From: Rhizobium sp. L43
GTDB taxonomy: Bacteria; Pseudomonadota; Alphaproteobacteria; Rhizobiales; Rhizobiaceae
Reading direction: 5' to 3'
Assembly: GCF_002531725.1 (NCBI RefSeq)
Contig: NZ_NWSQ01000032.1
Coordinates: 1 to 64,000, forward strand
Length of the DNA stretch: 64,000 nt
The notes under the pieces are model-generated. The model saw only the letters and a program-made list of their open reading frames with translations, was not told the DNA's origin and ran no database searches. This document shows, piece after piece, positions 25,544 to 34,306 of this stretch. The translations under genes were made by a program, and so were the position numbers. Each line of letters begins with the position of its first letter. Positions within the stretch are counted from its first letter, which is position 1.

Positions 25544-27160
25544 TCATAGCAATGCTACCTTGCGCGCGGCACGGTGGCCAAACTCGGACCGAATACTCTC
25601 ACCTGCAGCAATCCGCTTGATGTCTCCGAGAACTTGCGAGAAGTCTGCGAGGCTCGAGGTGCCAAAGCCCATATAGACCTGCTTGAACAGCTGATAGAGG
25701 GTCTCATAACGTCCGCGCGTGCTCGGATCAGGCTCAAACTTTCTGTAGCCCACGCACATGGCTGCCTGAGCGCTCTCGATTGATCCATGATCTTTGGCTG
25801 CAAGAGCGGCGAATATTCCCGAACCGAGACCGGTCGGAATACCGTCGGGGACCAATATCGGCTTGCCTATAACATTGGCGTAGATCTGGTTGAGGATGTC
25901 GTTCCTTTGCGGGATACCTCCCCCATTAATGACGCGGTTCACTGGAACGCCGTGCTGCTCCATCCGCTCCAGGACAACCCGTGTGTGGAAAGCCGTACCT
26001 TCAATCGCGGCATACAGTTCGTCCTGCGCTGTATGGCCGAGATGCCAGCCAAGCGTCATTCCACCAAGGTCGGAGCGGACGAGAACCGTCCGGTCCCCGT
26101 TGTCCCAGGGGAGACGCATCAGACCGGTCTTTCCGCCTTCGATGCTTTCCAGGCCTTCAGCGAGCCTGGACACCGTCGTGCCGGCACGTCGTGCTATTGC
26201 ATCGAACAGGTCGCCTGTCGCAGACAGGCCTGCCTCAACTCCCACAAGGTCTGGATGTGCACTCCCTGGGACGACGCCGCAAACACCGGGGATTAGCTTC
26301 ACACGTTCACTAACGGCAATGATACAGGTCGACGTACCGATCACATTGACGACGTCCCCCAGACGGCAGCCAGCGCCAATTGCATCCCAATGGGCATCAA
26401 ACGCACCCGTGGGAACTGGTATCCCGGAGGTCAGGCCGAGTCGTTCGCCCCAGTATGTGCTGAGCCCACCTGCGATCGAAGCAGAGGTCTGATATGTTCC
26501 GCCAATCTTCTCGCGCACGCCGTCGAAAAGCGGATCGACGCGGGACAAGAAAGCCTGCGAGGGCAAGCCACCCCATTTCGGGTTCCACATCCACTTGTGT
26601 CCCATGGCGCAGACGCTGCGCACCATGCGAGCCGTGTCGGTCACTCCGGTGAGGACCGCGGCCGCCATGTCGCAATGTTCCACGGCGGTCCCAAAGCGCT
26701 CGCGCTGGTCGGGATTGTGGCGCATCCAGTGGAGAAGCTTGGCAAAGCCCCACTCGTGGGAATAGGTTCCGCCGCACCATTCAATTGCTTCAATGTGCAT
26801 GTCGTGCGCCATCGCCGTTATCTCTTCGGCTTCCGCTTTGGCGCGGTGATCACACCAGAGGTAGTAGTCCCCCAAAGGCTGCATATTTTTGTCGACAGGC
26901 AACACCGAGGACCCCGTCGTGTCGACCGCAATCGCACGGATCTCCTTGGAATCTACGCCGCATTCGTCGATCACTCGATGCATCGCCAGCACAAGCGCTT
27001 CCATATGATCTACGTGGGACTGCGTTGCCAGGTCGGGATCGGAACGACGCCGCTCGAGAGGATATTCCGCGACGCAGGTTCCAAGGGAACCCTTCTTGGA
27101 ATCAGCCAGCGTTACCCGCACGCTCAAAGTTCCGAAATCAACTCCTGCTACAATCGACAT
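25544..27160 (-). CDS. araB: FGGY-family L-ribulokinase
   Basis: The 538-residue sugar kinase starts with the FGGY phosphate loop GVDFGTLSVRV. It carries DTTGSSVLPVD, WCDHRAKAEAEEI, and GAFDAHWDAIGAG with the catalytic Asp, and ends with the C-terminal signature region VNRVINGGGIPQRNDILNQIYANVIG. This matches ribulokinase (AraB), which phosphorylates L-ribulose to L-ribulose 5-phosphate. AGGA precedes the ATG at 27160. It follows the araD-like gene by seven bases. No arabinose isomerase gene is present in the operon, so the substrate may be imported as a ketose or isomerised by another enzyme. Confidence 0.93.
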   Translation of the reverse strand: MSIVAGVDFGTLSVRVTLADSKKGSLGTCVAEYPLERRRSDPDLATQSHVDHMEALVLAMHRVIDECGVDSKEIRAIAVDTTGSSVLPVDKNMQPLGDYYLWCDHRAKAEAEEITAMAHDMHIEAIEWCGGTYSHEWGFAKLLHWMRHNPDQRERFGTAVEHCDMAAAVLTGVTDTARMVRSVCAMGHKWMWNPKWGGLPSQAFLSRVDPLFDGVREKIGGTYQTSASIAGGLSTYWGERLGLTSGIPVPTGAFDAHWDAIGAGCRLGDVVNVIGTSTCIIAVSERVKLIPGVCGVVPGSAHPDLVGVEAGLSATGDLFDAIARRAGTTVSRLAEGLESIEGGKTGLMRLPWDNGDRTVLVRSDLGGMTLGWHLGHTAQDELYAAIEGTAFHTRVVLERMEQHGVPVNRVINGGGIPQRNDILNQIYANVIGKPILVPDGIPTGLGSGIFAALAAKDHGSIESAQAAMCVGYRKFEPDPSTRGRYETLYQLFKQVYMGFGTSSLADFSQVLGDIKRIAAGESIRSEFGHRAARKVALL

Positions 27161-27167
27161 GATAATC

Positions 27168-27875
27168 CTACTTGGAACTGTCTGGCTGGCCGTAGGTCGC
27201 CGACTGGCCGTGCTTGCGTTGATAGTGGAGGTCCAGCAAAGCGTCGGAAATTTCTGGATCGTCCTGGTTCAGTTGCCGGGCGTGGAAGGCAATCTTGGCG
27301 ACAGCCTCGAGCATCTCCGCGTTATGAACGGCGTCGGCTGCGTCCTTGCCCCAGCAGAAGGGACCGTGATCGTTAACCAGGGCTGCGGGGACGGAGAGCG
27401 GCGCATTATTTCCGAGTGCCTCGACGATGACCTTGCCCGTGTTGCGGACGTAACCGTCTATGATTTCGTCGTCGCGCAGCTTGCGAGTAACGGGGATCGT
27501 TCCGTTGAAATAGTCGGCATGGGTCGTTCCCATGGCAGGGATACCCCGGCCGGATTGGGCCCACACCGTCGCGAAGAACGAGTGCGTGTGGACCACGGCA
27601 CCGATAGACTTGAAGCTTTTGTAGAGTTCCAGGTGCGTATCGAGATCAGACGATGGTCGCAGCGTGCCCTCTAGGATATTGCCATCGAGGTCGGTTACAA
27701 CGATATCTGCGACCTGCATTGCCTTATAGGAAACGCCACTCGGTTTGATGGCGACAACACGCTTCTCGCGGTCGATAGCGCTGACGTTACCGAACGTCGA
27801 GATGACAAGGCCGCTATCGTAGAGCGCGGCATTTGCATCAAGAACGGACTTGCGGAGCTCGGAATATTTAATCAT
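27168..27875 (-). CDS. araD: L-ribulose-5-phosphate 4-epimerase
   Basis: The 235-residue class II aldolase-like epimerase has the zinc-binding histidines in VVHTHSFFATVWA near residue 95 and a further His in LVNDHGPFCWG near residue 168, with GTTHADYF in between. It interconverts L-ribulose 5-phosphate and D-xylulose 5-phosphate, which enters the pentose phosphate pathway. GAGGAG precedes the ATG at 27875. It lies between the permease and kinase genes of the operon. Confidence 0.92.
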   Translation of the reverse strand: MIKYSELRKSVLDANAALYDSGLVISTFGNVSAIDREKRVVAIKPSGVSYKAMQVADIVVTDLDGNILEGTLRPSSDLDTHLELYKSFKSIGAVVHTHSFFATVWAQSGRGIPAMGTTHADYFNGTIPVTRKLRDDEIIDGYVRNTGKVIVEALGNNAPLSVPAALVNDHGPFCWGKDAADAVHNAEMLEAVAKIAFHARQLNQDDPEISDALLDLHYQRKHGQSATYGQPDSSK

Positions 27876-27882
27876 CGTCTCC

Positions 27883-28857
27883 TCAGGCCTTTTGGCGGCG
27901 ACTGAAACGATCGGCTGCCACGGCGATCAGGATGATCGTGCCGATGACGACCTGGTGCCAGAAGGTGTTCACGTTGAGCAGGTTGAGCGCGTTGCGGACG
28001 ACCGCCATCAAAACGGCACCTACGGCGGTTCCAAAAAGAGTGGCGCGCCCGCCGGACAAACCCGTTCCGCCGATAACCACGGCAGCTATGACATCCAGCT
28101 CGTACCCCTGGCCGGCTTCAGGCATGGCGGCTTCAAGGCGCGAGGTGAGCAGAACGCCCGCGAAGGCCGACAGGACCCCGACCAGCACGTAAACGGCGAT
28201 CTTGACCTTGTCCGTGGGGATGCCGACCAGCCGGGCAGCGTCCGGATTGCTGCCGATCGAGAGAACGAAACGGCCGAAACGCGTGTAATAGAGAAGGTAG
28301 AAGGCGATCGCGAAGACGATGGCGGTCAGAATGACCGGAACAGGAACACCGCCGGCATAGCTCTGGCCGATCATTCGGAAGGCGGGGTCGGAGGCTCCGA
28401 CGATCGGAATACCCTGAGTGTAGACCATCACGATACCGCGGCTGATGACCATGATGGCCATTGTGGCGATAAAGTCCGTGATCCCGACCTTGGTGATCAG
28501 GATGCCGTTCACCAGTCCGATCACCGCACCGACCGCAATCCCCCCTGCGCATGCCAGAGGAACGGGATAGCCAAGCACAATCAGGTTTGCGGTCACAAGA
28601 CCGCTCAGCGCAAGTGTCGAACCGACGGAGAGGTCGATGCCCCGCATCCCGATCACAAAGGTCGCTCCAAACGCGGTCACGGCAATGGGGACCGCCTGAC
28701 GAAGAACGTCAGTCAAGTTGCCGAAGGTGAAAAACCGCGGAGCGGCAAAGCCGAGCGCCACCAGAAGAACGACGAAGGCCAGATAAACGCCGGCATTGCC
28801 GCCGCTGCGTGCGAGCGTAAGGGGCGAGCGCGGGCGTGTAGCTGCAATATCAGCCAT
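27883..28857 (-). CDS. RbsC/AraH-type ABC sugar permease 3
   Basis: The 324-residue membrane protein has GMRGIDLSVGSTLALSG near residue 75 and VVIGGTGLSGGRATLFG near residue 270, with about nine hydrophobic segments. GGGAGG lies six bases before the ATG at 28857. This importer has a single permease, so a homodimer is expected. The gene overlaps the end of the ATPase gene by eight bases. Confidence 0.93.
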   Translation of the reverse strand: MADIAATRPRSPLTLARSGGNAGVYLAFVVLLVALGFAAPRFFTFGNLTDVLRQAVPIAVTAFGATFVIGMRGIDLSVGSTLALSGLVTANLIVLGYPVPLACAGGIAVGAVIGLVNGILITKVGITDFIATMAIMVISRGIVMVYTQGIPIVGASDPAFRMIGQSYAGGVPVPVILTAIVFAIAFYLLYYTRFGRFVLSIGSNPDAARLVGIPTDKVKIAVYVLVGVLSAFAGVLLTSRLEAAMPEAGQGYELDVIAAVVIGGTGLSGGRATLFGTAVGAVLMAVVRNALNLLNVNTFWHQVVIGTIILIAVAADRFSRRQKA

Positions 28858-30385
28858 GGATACCTCCCTGAAGATGATGGCCTTGCGGCGGCCTCACCGA
28901 ATGAAGAGCGAGTGTTTCTTCCTTGGAGGTCGCCGCATCGACGACCGCCGAGATCCGTCCTTCGAACATGACCGCGACCCGGTGACACAGTCCAAGAAGT
29001 TCCGCGTTGTCGGCGGACACCACGATGACAGCACAGCCGTCCTTCGCAGCAGCCTGGATGAGGGTGTAGACCTCGGCCTTGGCACGCACGTCGACGCCAC
29101 GCGTTGGCTCCTCAAGCATGAGCACCTTTGGCTGGGTGAGCAGCCAGCGAGCAAGCATGACTTTTTGCTGGTTACCGCCGCTCAGCGATGTGATGTCGGC
29201 ACCGGGGCCGTCGCATTTCACGCCGAGCTTGGCGATGTAGCCGGAGGCAATCTCGCGCTCCTTTTTCGGCATCAACGTGATTTTGCCGAGCGTTCGAAGG
29301 TTGGCGATAGAGAGGTTCCAGGCGACATTGTGTTGTGGAAAAATCCCCTCGGTTTTACGTTCGGCGGGCAAGAAGGCGACGTGTTGACGAATAGCGTCCG
29401 TCGGGTCCGAAATCGCCGCTTGCTTTCCGTCGATCAGAATCGAGCCGGTCTCATGCGGGATCTGCCCGAAGATCGCCCGCAGGAGCGCGCTCTTGCCTGA
29501 TCCTTCGAGACCCGTGACGCCGAGGATTTCACCCTGGGCTACCGAGAAGGTGATGTCTTCGAAGACACCCCTTTTCGTCAAACCGCGAACGTCCAACGAG
29601 GGTTCGGACCTTGCCGGGACGCGGGGAGGAAACTGTTTTGCGAGAGAGCCGCCGATCATCGCACTGACGACCTTGTCTACGTCGAGCTCCGATACGGGCA
29701 GGTCTGCGACCGCGCTGCCATCGCGCAAGACCATCACGCGGCTGACGATGCCGAGGAGTTCCTGGATCCGGTGAGACACATATATGAGAGCTTTACCGGC
29801 CTGCTGAAGCTTCTTGATGATGGCGAACAGCTGTTTGCGTTCGACCTCCTCGAGCGCTTCGGTCGGCTCGTCCATGATGATGATGTCGGCGTTGCTGCTA
29901 ATGGCTTTGGCGATCTCGATCATCTGCCGATGCGAGAGGCTAAGCTCTCGAACTGGCCTGTCGAGAGGTACGTCGACGCCTAACTCGCCCTTCAGGATAC
30001 GCGAGGCGGCTGCCCGCATGGCCGAATGGTCAAGCGGTGATGCACTTGCACGCCCGTGCCGCAGCTCCCTGCCCGCGAATATATTTTCGGCGGCGTCAAA
30101 GTCCGGAAACAGGCTCAGCTCCTGGTAGATGATCGCGATGCCGGCCCTGGACCCGTCTTTGGGATTGTTCAGATCGACCCCCTTACCTCTGACAGCAATG
30201 GTGCCTTCGTCGCGTGCATATGCACCAGAGAGGATTTTCATGAGCGTCGACTTGCCTGCGCCGTTCTCACCGACCAGGCCGAGAACCTCGCCGGGATTGA
30301 GTACGAGCTCGATGCCATCAAGCGCCTTCGTGTTGCCGAAGCGTTTGGCAATGCCTTTCATCTCGAGCAGCGGAGCGTTTGTCAT
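28850..30385 (-). CDS. RbsA/AraG-type dual ATPase of importer 3
   Basis: The 511-residue protein has two ABC cassettes. The first has Walker A GENGAGKST and Walker B IIIMDEP with a weak signature (LSLSHRQ). The second has GLEGSGKSA, which is closer to a true P-loop than in the other ATPases here, signature LSGGNQQK and Walker B VLMLEEP. It lies between the binding-protein and permease genes. The ATG at 30385 has only a weak ribosome site (GGGCGA), and a strong hairpin precedes it, which fits lower expression than the binding protein. Confidence 0.93.
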   Translation of the reverse strand: MTNAPLLEMKGIAKRFGNTKALDGIELVLNPGEVLGLVGENGAGKSTLMKILSGAYARDEGTIAVRGKGVDLNNPKDGSRAGIAIIYQELSLFPDFDAAENIFAGRELRHGRASASPLDHSAMRAAASRILKGELGVDVPLDRPVRELSLSHRQMIEIAKAISSNADIIIMDEPTEALEEVERKQLFAIIKKLQQAGKALIYVSHRIQELLGIVSRVMVLRDGSAVADLPVSELDVDKVVSAMIGGSLAKQFPPRVPARSEPSLDVRGLTKRGVFEDITFSVAQGEILGVTGLEGSGKSALLRAIFGQIPHETGSILIDGKQAAISDPTDAIRQHVAFLPAERKTEGIFPQHNVAWNLSIANLRTLGKITLMPKKEREIASGYIAKLGVKCDGPGADITSLSGGNQQKVMLARWLLTQPKVLMLEEPTRGVDVRAKAEVYTLIQAAAKDGCAVIVVSADNAELLGLCHRVAVMFEGRISAVVDAATSKEETLALHSVRPPQGHHLQGGIHG

Positions 30386-30407
30386 TCAGGTCGCCCTTTT
30401 TGAGTGG

Positions 30408-30432
30408 GCGGCCCCGCGCGAGGCGGGGCCGC
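30408..30432 (-). terminator. GC hairpin between binding protein and ATPase (importer 3)
   Basis: GCGGCCCCGC (30408-30417) pairs perfectly with GCGGGGCCGC (30423-30432) across five bases. On the minus strand an A-rich rather than T-rich run follows, so it is more likely a message stabiliser or partial attenuator than a full terminator. Confidence 0.65.
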
Positions 30433-30444
30433 GTACTGTCACAT

Positions 30445-31515
30445 CTACTTCTGCTGGACGTAGACGTAGTCGTTCTGATCGAAGGTCTTGATGTTCTTCG
30501 CATCGTAGGTTTTGGGCGCCACGAAGATCTTCTTCGGCAGGGCGGTGCCCTTCATCACGAACTCATCCACCGCTCGAATGATGTTGCGACCTTCTTCCTT
30601 GGCCCCGGTGTCGACCGTTGCTGCAAAGTCGCCGGTGAGGATCGCGTCGTTGGCTTCCTTCATATTTTCGTAGCCGACGATTGCCACCTTGCCGTTCAGC
30701 CCCTTAGCCTTGAGGGCCTGCAGACCGCCAAGGGCCATCTCGTCGTAGAGCGCGACGAGGACTTCGATATCGGGGTTGGCGGTGAACATGTTTTCAGTCA
30801 CCGACAGGCCTTGGGCACGCACCCAGCCAGCCGGCTGCTGAGCGACGATTTTGAAGTTGGGGTGCTTCGAGATGACCTCATTGAAACCCTTCATGCGCTG
30901 GCTCGTATGCGGACCGGGCAGGCCCTCCAGGATCCCGAGCTTGACTTCCTTGTCGCCATAGGTGTCAACCAGCCATTGCGCCTGCGCACGACCACCGTCA
31001 CTCTGGTCGTAGCCGATATCGCTGACATAATATGGGTTGTCGGCGACGGGTGAATTGAAGAGGAAGATCGGAATGCCCGCCTCGGTGGCGCGCCGGATGG
31101 AGGGCAGCAACGCGCCTTCGTTGTATAAGGCAACCGCGATCGCATCCACACCGTCGTTGATCCAGGCTTCCATGGTCCTGATCTGGTCGTCCGTGGCAGA
31201 CTGGCTGCTCGGAGCTTGCACGAGAAGCTGGATAGTGCCGTCGCCACCGCGCTTATCGATTTCTTCTTTCACGCCAGCCAGAACACGCTGATAGTAGGTG
31301 TCCATCGCCGTCGGCAGGAAGCCGACCTTGAGCGGGCGGTTATCCTTCTTAGCGGGTTTGACTTCCTGGCCTGTGGGCTTGATGTCCTTGTCCATCAAGA
31401 TGCCAGGAAACACCTTCGAATAATCCAACTGCTGTGCAAGCGCTGGGCTGAAGGAAAGCGAAGCGGTGAGCCCGAGAGCAGCACCGAAGATTAACGTCCG
31501 TCTGAAAATTGTCAC
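30445..31515 (-). CDS. Periplasmic sugar-binding protein of importer 3
   Basis: The 356-residue product begins VTIFRRTLIFGAALGLTAS with a Sec cleavage region SPALAQQ. It then shows the type I binding-protein pattern (VDAIAVALYNEGALLPSIRRATEAGIPIF in the first lobe, VLVALYDEMALGGLQALKAKG in the second). The start is a GTG at 31515: GGGAGGA lies four bases before it, an ATG overlapping it is out of frame, and an upstream in-frame extension would bury the signal peptide. The gene context (AraB, AraD) suggests a pentose or pentulose ligand. Confidence 0.92.
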   Translation of the reverse strand: MTIFRRTLIFGAALGLTASLSFSPALAQQLDYSKVFPGILMDKDIKPTGQEVKPAKKDNRPLKVGFLPTAMDTYYQRVLAGVKEEIDKRGGDGTIQLLVQAPSSQSATDDQIRTMEAWINDGVDAIAVALYNEGALLPSIRRATEAGIPIFLFNSPVADNPYYVSDIGYDQSDGGRAQAQWLVDTYGDKEVKLGILEGLPGPHTSQRMKGFNEVISKHPNFKIVAQQPAGWVRAQGLSVTENMFTANPDIEVLVALYDEMALGGLQALKAKGLNGKVAIVGYENMKEANDAILTGDFAATVDTGAKEEGRNIIRAVDEFVMKGTALPKKIFVAPKTYDAKNIKTFDQNDYVYVQQK

Positions 31516-31607
31516 ATGATCCTCCCTGGTGGTGACAAGACAAAGTTTTCCCAACCGCGGAACGGGTCCGCGGCGAAGCTTGGCAATCTGAGATTCAAAT
31601 CTTCGGC

Positions 31608-32012
31608 TTACAGTCCCGGTGCGATCGTGAAGACCATCCGGATCGGGTTGGAGCCGTAGTTTAGGCACTGGTAGCTGATGCCGCCGGGCAGGAAGAAAGA
31701 CTCGCCGTCACGGATGTGAAAGGTTTCGTCGGTATCCGCCAAATAGAAGGTTGCGGGGCCTTGCAGAACGTAGAAGACTGCGTCCCCTCCATGGCTGTCG
31801 GGTTCGCTCGCGCGCGGTCCAACGCCACCCACAGGGATAGTCAGCTCTCCGACGTGCATGTAATCGTTGCTGACGCAGAACTGGACGAGAACGGGATGAT
31901 CGCGGCCGGAGACGATGTTCAGACGATCGCTTTTTGCGACCTTCACCAGGTCGCCCCTCTTGCGCGCCTGAGCGCCGTCTACTGGATAGGCTCCGAGTTT
32001 CTCAAGGCTCAT
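31608..32012 (-). CDS. Cupin-domain protein B
   Basis: The 134-residue single-cupin protein has the first cupin motif as GPRASEPDSHGGDAVFYVLQG and the second as GESFFLPGGISYQCLNYG. One expected metal-binding His of motif 1 is replaced, since only SHGGD is seen, so its metal site may differ. GGGAG lies six bases before the ATG at 32012, which overlaps the stop of the upstream cupin gene. Such small cupins serve as sugar isomerases, sugar-binding sensors or dioxygenase-like enzymes. The role is not determined. Confidence 0.85.
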   Translation of the reverse strand: MSLEKLGAYPVDGAQARKRGDLVKVAKSDRLNIVSGRDHPVLVQFCVSNDYMHVGELTIPVGGVGPRASEPDSHGGDAVFYVLQGPATFYLADTDETFHIRDGESFFLPGGISYQCLNYGSNPIRMVFTIAPGL

Positions 32013-32479
32013 CACGCTCTCCCTTCGTGCTTATAGAGGCGCGTCGGCCCGTCATAGCCGGTCGGAGGGCCATTCTCGTCCCAGATACGCGGTGCGATGC
32101 AAAACAGGATAACTGCAGCCTTGTCGCTGAAGTTATAGCCGCGATGCGGAGCGCCCTTGGGGATAAGCACCGCGTCACCGGGTCCGAGTTCCTCTGTCTG
32201 CCCGGTTTCGGGGTTTAGGAGATGCACAACACCTTCGAGGACATAGTACACCTCGTCACCCGCGTGAATGTCGGCCGGGTCGAAGTTGCTTCCCGGCGCG
32301 AGCTGATAGATGCCAGTGGTCTGCTGGTCCGTGCTGGCGAGCAGGTAGTTGAGGTCGCTCGAGTACGGCTTCGTCCCCGTATAGATGAACATCTTGTAGC
32401 TATCGCGCGTCAGATGGACCGGCTTCTTTTCGCTGGGCGGATGTGGGAAATTGCCGAAGTAGCTTGGCAGTTTTGGCAT
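32012..32479 (-). CDS. Cupin-domain protein A
   Basis: The 155-residue single-cupin protein has motif 1 as FDPADIHAGDEVYYVLEG and motif 2 as GDAVLIPKGAPHRGYNF, where His residues for metal binding are present (IHAGDE and PHRG). It resembles cupin B and is translationally coupled to it, so the two may form a heteromer or be duplicated copies. In an operon that has a ribulokinase and a 4-epimerase but no aldose isomerase, a cupin-type isomerase is a reasonable candidate (inference). Confidence 0.87.
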   Translation of the reverse strand: MPKLPSYFGNFPHPPSEKKPVHLTRDSYKMFIYTGTKPYSSDLNYLLASTDQQTTGIYQLAPGSNFDPADIHAGDEVYYVLEGVVHLLNPETGQTEELGPGDAVLIPKGAPHRGYNFSDKAAVILFCIAPRIWDENGPPTGYDGPTRLYKHEGRA

Positions 32480-32488
32480 TTTAGTACC

Positions 32489-33991
32489 TTAGGTCCGGAG
32501 TTCGCGGAGCAGCGACTTGAGAAGCCGCCAGGTCGGATCGACTGTCGTGTGGTTGAGGCGCTCGCGCGTGGTGTGGACGTCGAACGCTTCCGGTCCGATC
32601 GACAGCATGTCAATGTCAGGAACCTTCTTTCGAAAAAGGCCGAGCTCGAGACTGGAGTGAGAGACTTCCACATGTGGCTGCTCGCCGAACTCGCGCTCGT
32701 AAGCGGCTTTGGCGGCGTTGAGCATTCGCGAATGAGGATTGTATGGCCATTCCGGGCAATCCGCGAATGTCTCCACGCTCGCGCCGTTGCCGATGAGTTC
32801 TGACAGCTGCCGGATTTTGTCGACGATGTTGTAGCGACGGGAGCTGACGGCGCTTGGGACCGTATTGACGATTTCGATGGCCTCTTTATCGCTTGAAAGC
32901 AACGCCACGGTGTTGGAGCTCTCGACGAGGCCCTCGACTTGAAGGCTCTTGCTCTGGACGCCGTTGGGAAGCAGGTTCAGGGCATCGACCAGCGCCCGGG
33001 CGGACTGAGCCGAGAAGACTTCAGTAATCTGCCTCCCTGACTCGCTGACTGTGACCTTGAGGTTGGGATCGCTTGCTTTGTACTCAAGCGCAATCGAAGC
33101 CGCTTCCGCTTCAATTCTCTGTCTGAGATCGACAATCCGCGAGGCATCGATCGAAATGATCGCCTCCGCCTCACCCGGGATAACGTAACGGTTCACGCCA
33201 CCCTTGACTTCGGCTACGCTGGCCCCAGCATCCCGGATGGCAATCCGGAGCAGCCGTCCGAGCTGGACGATCGCGTTAGCGCGTTCAAGATGGATGTCGA
33301 ATTCGGAATGACCGCTGCTCAGGCCGGAGATCCGCAGCGAAAGGGCGGCCTGCCCCGAAACGCGCGGTTCCCACTGAACCGGAATCTTGAAGCGCACTGA
33401 AATATCGCCAGCGCAGCCTGCGAAAAGCGACTTGGGATCGTGCCAGTTCATGTCGAGAAGGCGCTTACCGCTAAGCTTTGTGCCGTCGAAGTGTTGTGCG
33501 CCGCCCTTGCCGACTTCTTCTTGAACCGTCAGGATGACTTCAAGCGGCGGATGCGAGATATCGTCGGATGCCAGCAACGACATTGCGAAAGCCACACCAA
33601 CGGTGTTGTCCGCCCCAAGGGTTGTCCCCGTCCCATGGATGAAATCGCCGATAACCTGAAGTTTGATGCCTTCGTTCTCAAAGTCGTGGTCAACACCCTC
33701 GTCGCTCTCGCAGACGATGTCGGTATGCCCATGAAGAATGACGGTCGGCGAGTTTTCGTAGCCGGGTGTGCCCGGCTTCTTGATGAGGAGATTGTAGATC
33801 TCGTCCTGGTAAACCTCGAAGCCGCGTGCCCGGGCAAAATCGGCGATGTGATCGCTGACCTGCTTTTCGTTGTAAGAACCGCGCGGGATCGCACTCAGCT
33901 CTTCGAAAAAGCCAAAGAAGATCGCCGGTTCGAGACCAGCAAGAATAGAATTGTCGCGTTTATCTACAGTTTTTCCAGCGGGGAAACTCAT
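32489..33991 (-). CDS. pepD: Aminoacyl-histidine dipeptidase-like M20 peptidase
   Basis: The 500-residue enzyme fits the PepD group of M20 metallopeptidases. The first metal motif is LHGHTDIVCE near residue 85. A bridging Asp lies in GADNTVGVA and the catalytic Glu in VQEEVGKGGAQ. A lid domain follows, and the final metal His is probably in the C-terminal SIGPEAFDVHTTRERL. Family members cleave Xaa-His dipeptides such as carnosine. AGGAGGA precedes the ATG at 33991. It lies ten bases ahead of the cupins at the head of the sugar operon, an odd partner; it may act on an amide-linked conjugate of the imported sugar, or be unrelated. Confidence 0.9.
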   Translation of the reverse strand: MSFPAGKTVDKRDNSILAGLEPAIFFGFFEELSAIPRGSYNEKQVSDHIADFARARGFEVYQDEIYNLLIKKPGTPGYENSPTVILHGHTDIVCESDEGVDHDFENEGIKLQVIGDFIHGTGTTLGADNTVGVAFAMSLLASDDISHPPLEVILTVQEEVGKGGAQHFDGTKLSGKRLLDMNWHDPKSLFAGCAGDISVRFKIPVQWEPRVSGQAALSLRISGLSSGHSEFDIHLERANAIVQLGRLLRIAIRDAGASVAEVKGGVNRYVIPGEAEAIISIDASRIVDLRQRIEAEAASIALEYKASDPNLKVTVSESGRQITEVFSAQSARALVDALNLLPNGVQSKSLQVEGLVESSNTVALLSSDKEAIEIVNTVPSAVSSRRYNIVDKIRQLSELIGNGASVETFADCPEWPYNPHSRMLNAAKAAYEREFGEQPHVEVSHSSLELGLFRKKVPDIDMLSIGPEAFDVHTTRERLNHTTVDPTWRLLKSLLRELRT

Positions 33992-34306
33992 TCGGCCCTC
34001 CTCCTAATACGGCATCTGCGCAATACTTCTTCCCTCGCCGAACATAGTCCGGCGACCTCGTAAACCGTATTGCATCTCATCTTACGCGCTAAGGCGATCC
34101 AGGTTCAGATGCCCTCCACGCATCGAACCATCTCTGCTTTCAGCTCCTATTTCAAACGCAATATTTCATAAAATAGATGAGCTTTTTTCATCTGAATTCG
34201 TTATAGTATAAGCTAACGCATCCATTGAAGCGCAGGCCGAAACCTCTACGAGTTTCGGATACCATGTAGGCATCTGCGTAATTTGGAGCTGGCTCGCGAG
34301 GTCGCT
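33992..34306. other. Control region of the peptidase/cupin/importer 3 operon
   Basis: This 315-base gene-free stretch is AT-rich around 34160-34220. AGATGA (34175-34180) and TCATCT (34188-34193) form an inverted repeat of LysR-box size. Two near-copies of GGCATCTGCG occur at its two ends. No small gene is seen. Confidence 0.5.

Noticed and set aside
27850-28971. Plus-strand open frame of 373 codons
   Set aside because: It is antisense to permease 3 and composed mainly of Asp/His/Arg-rich sequence without a domain.
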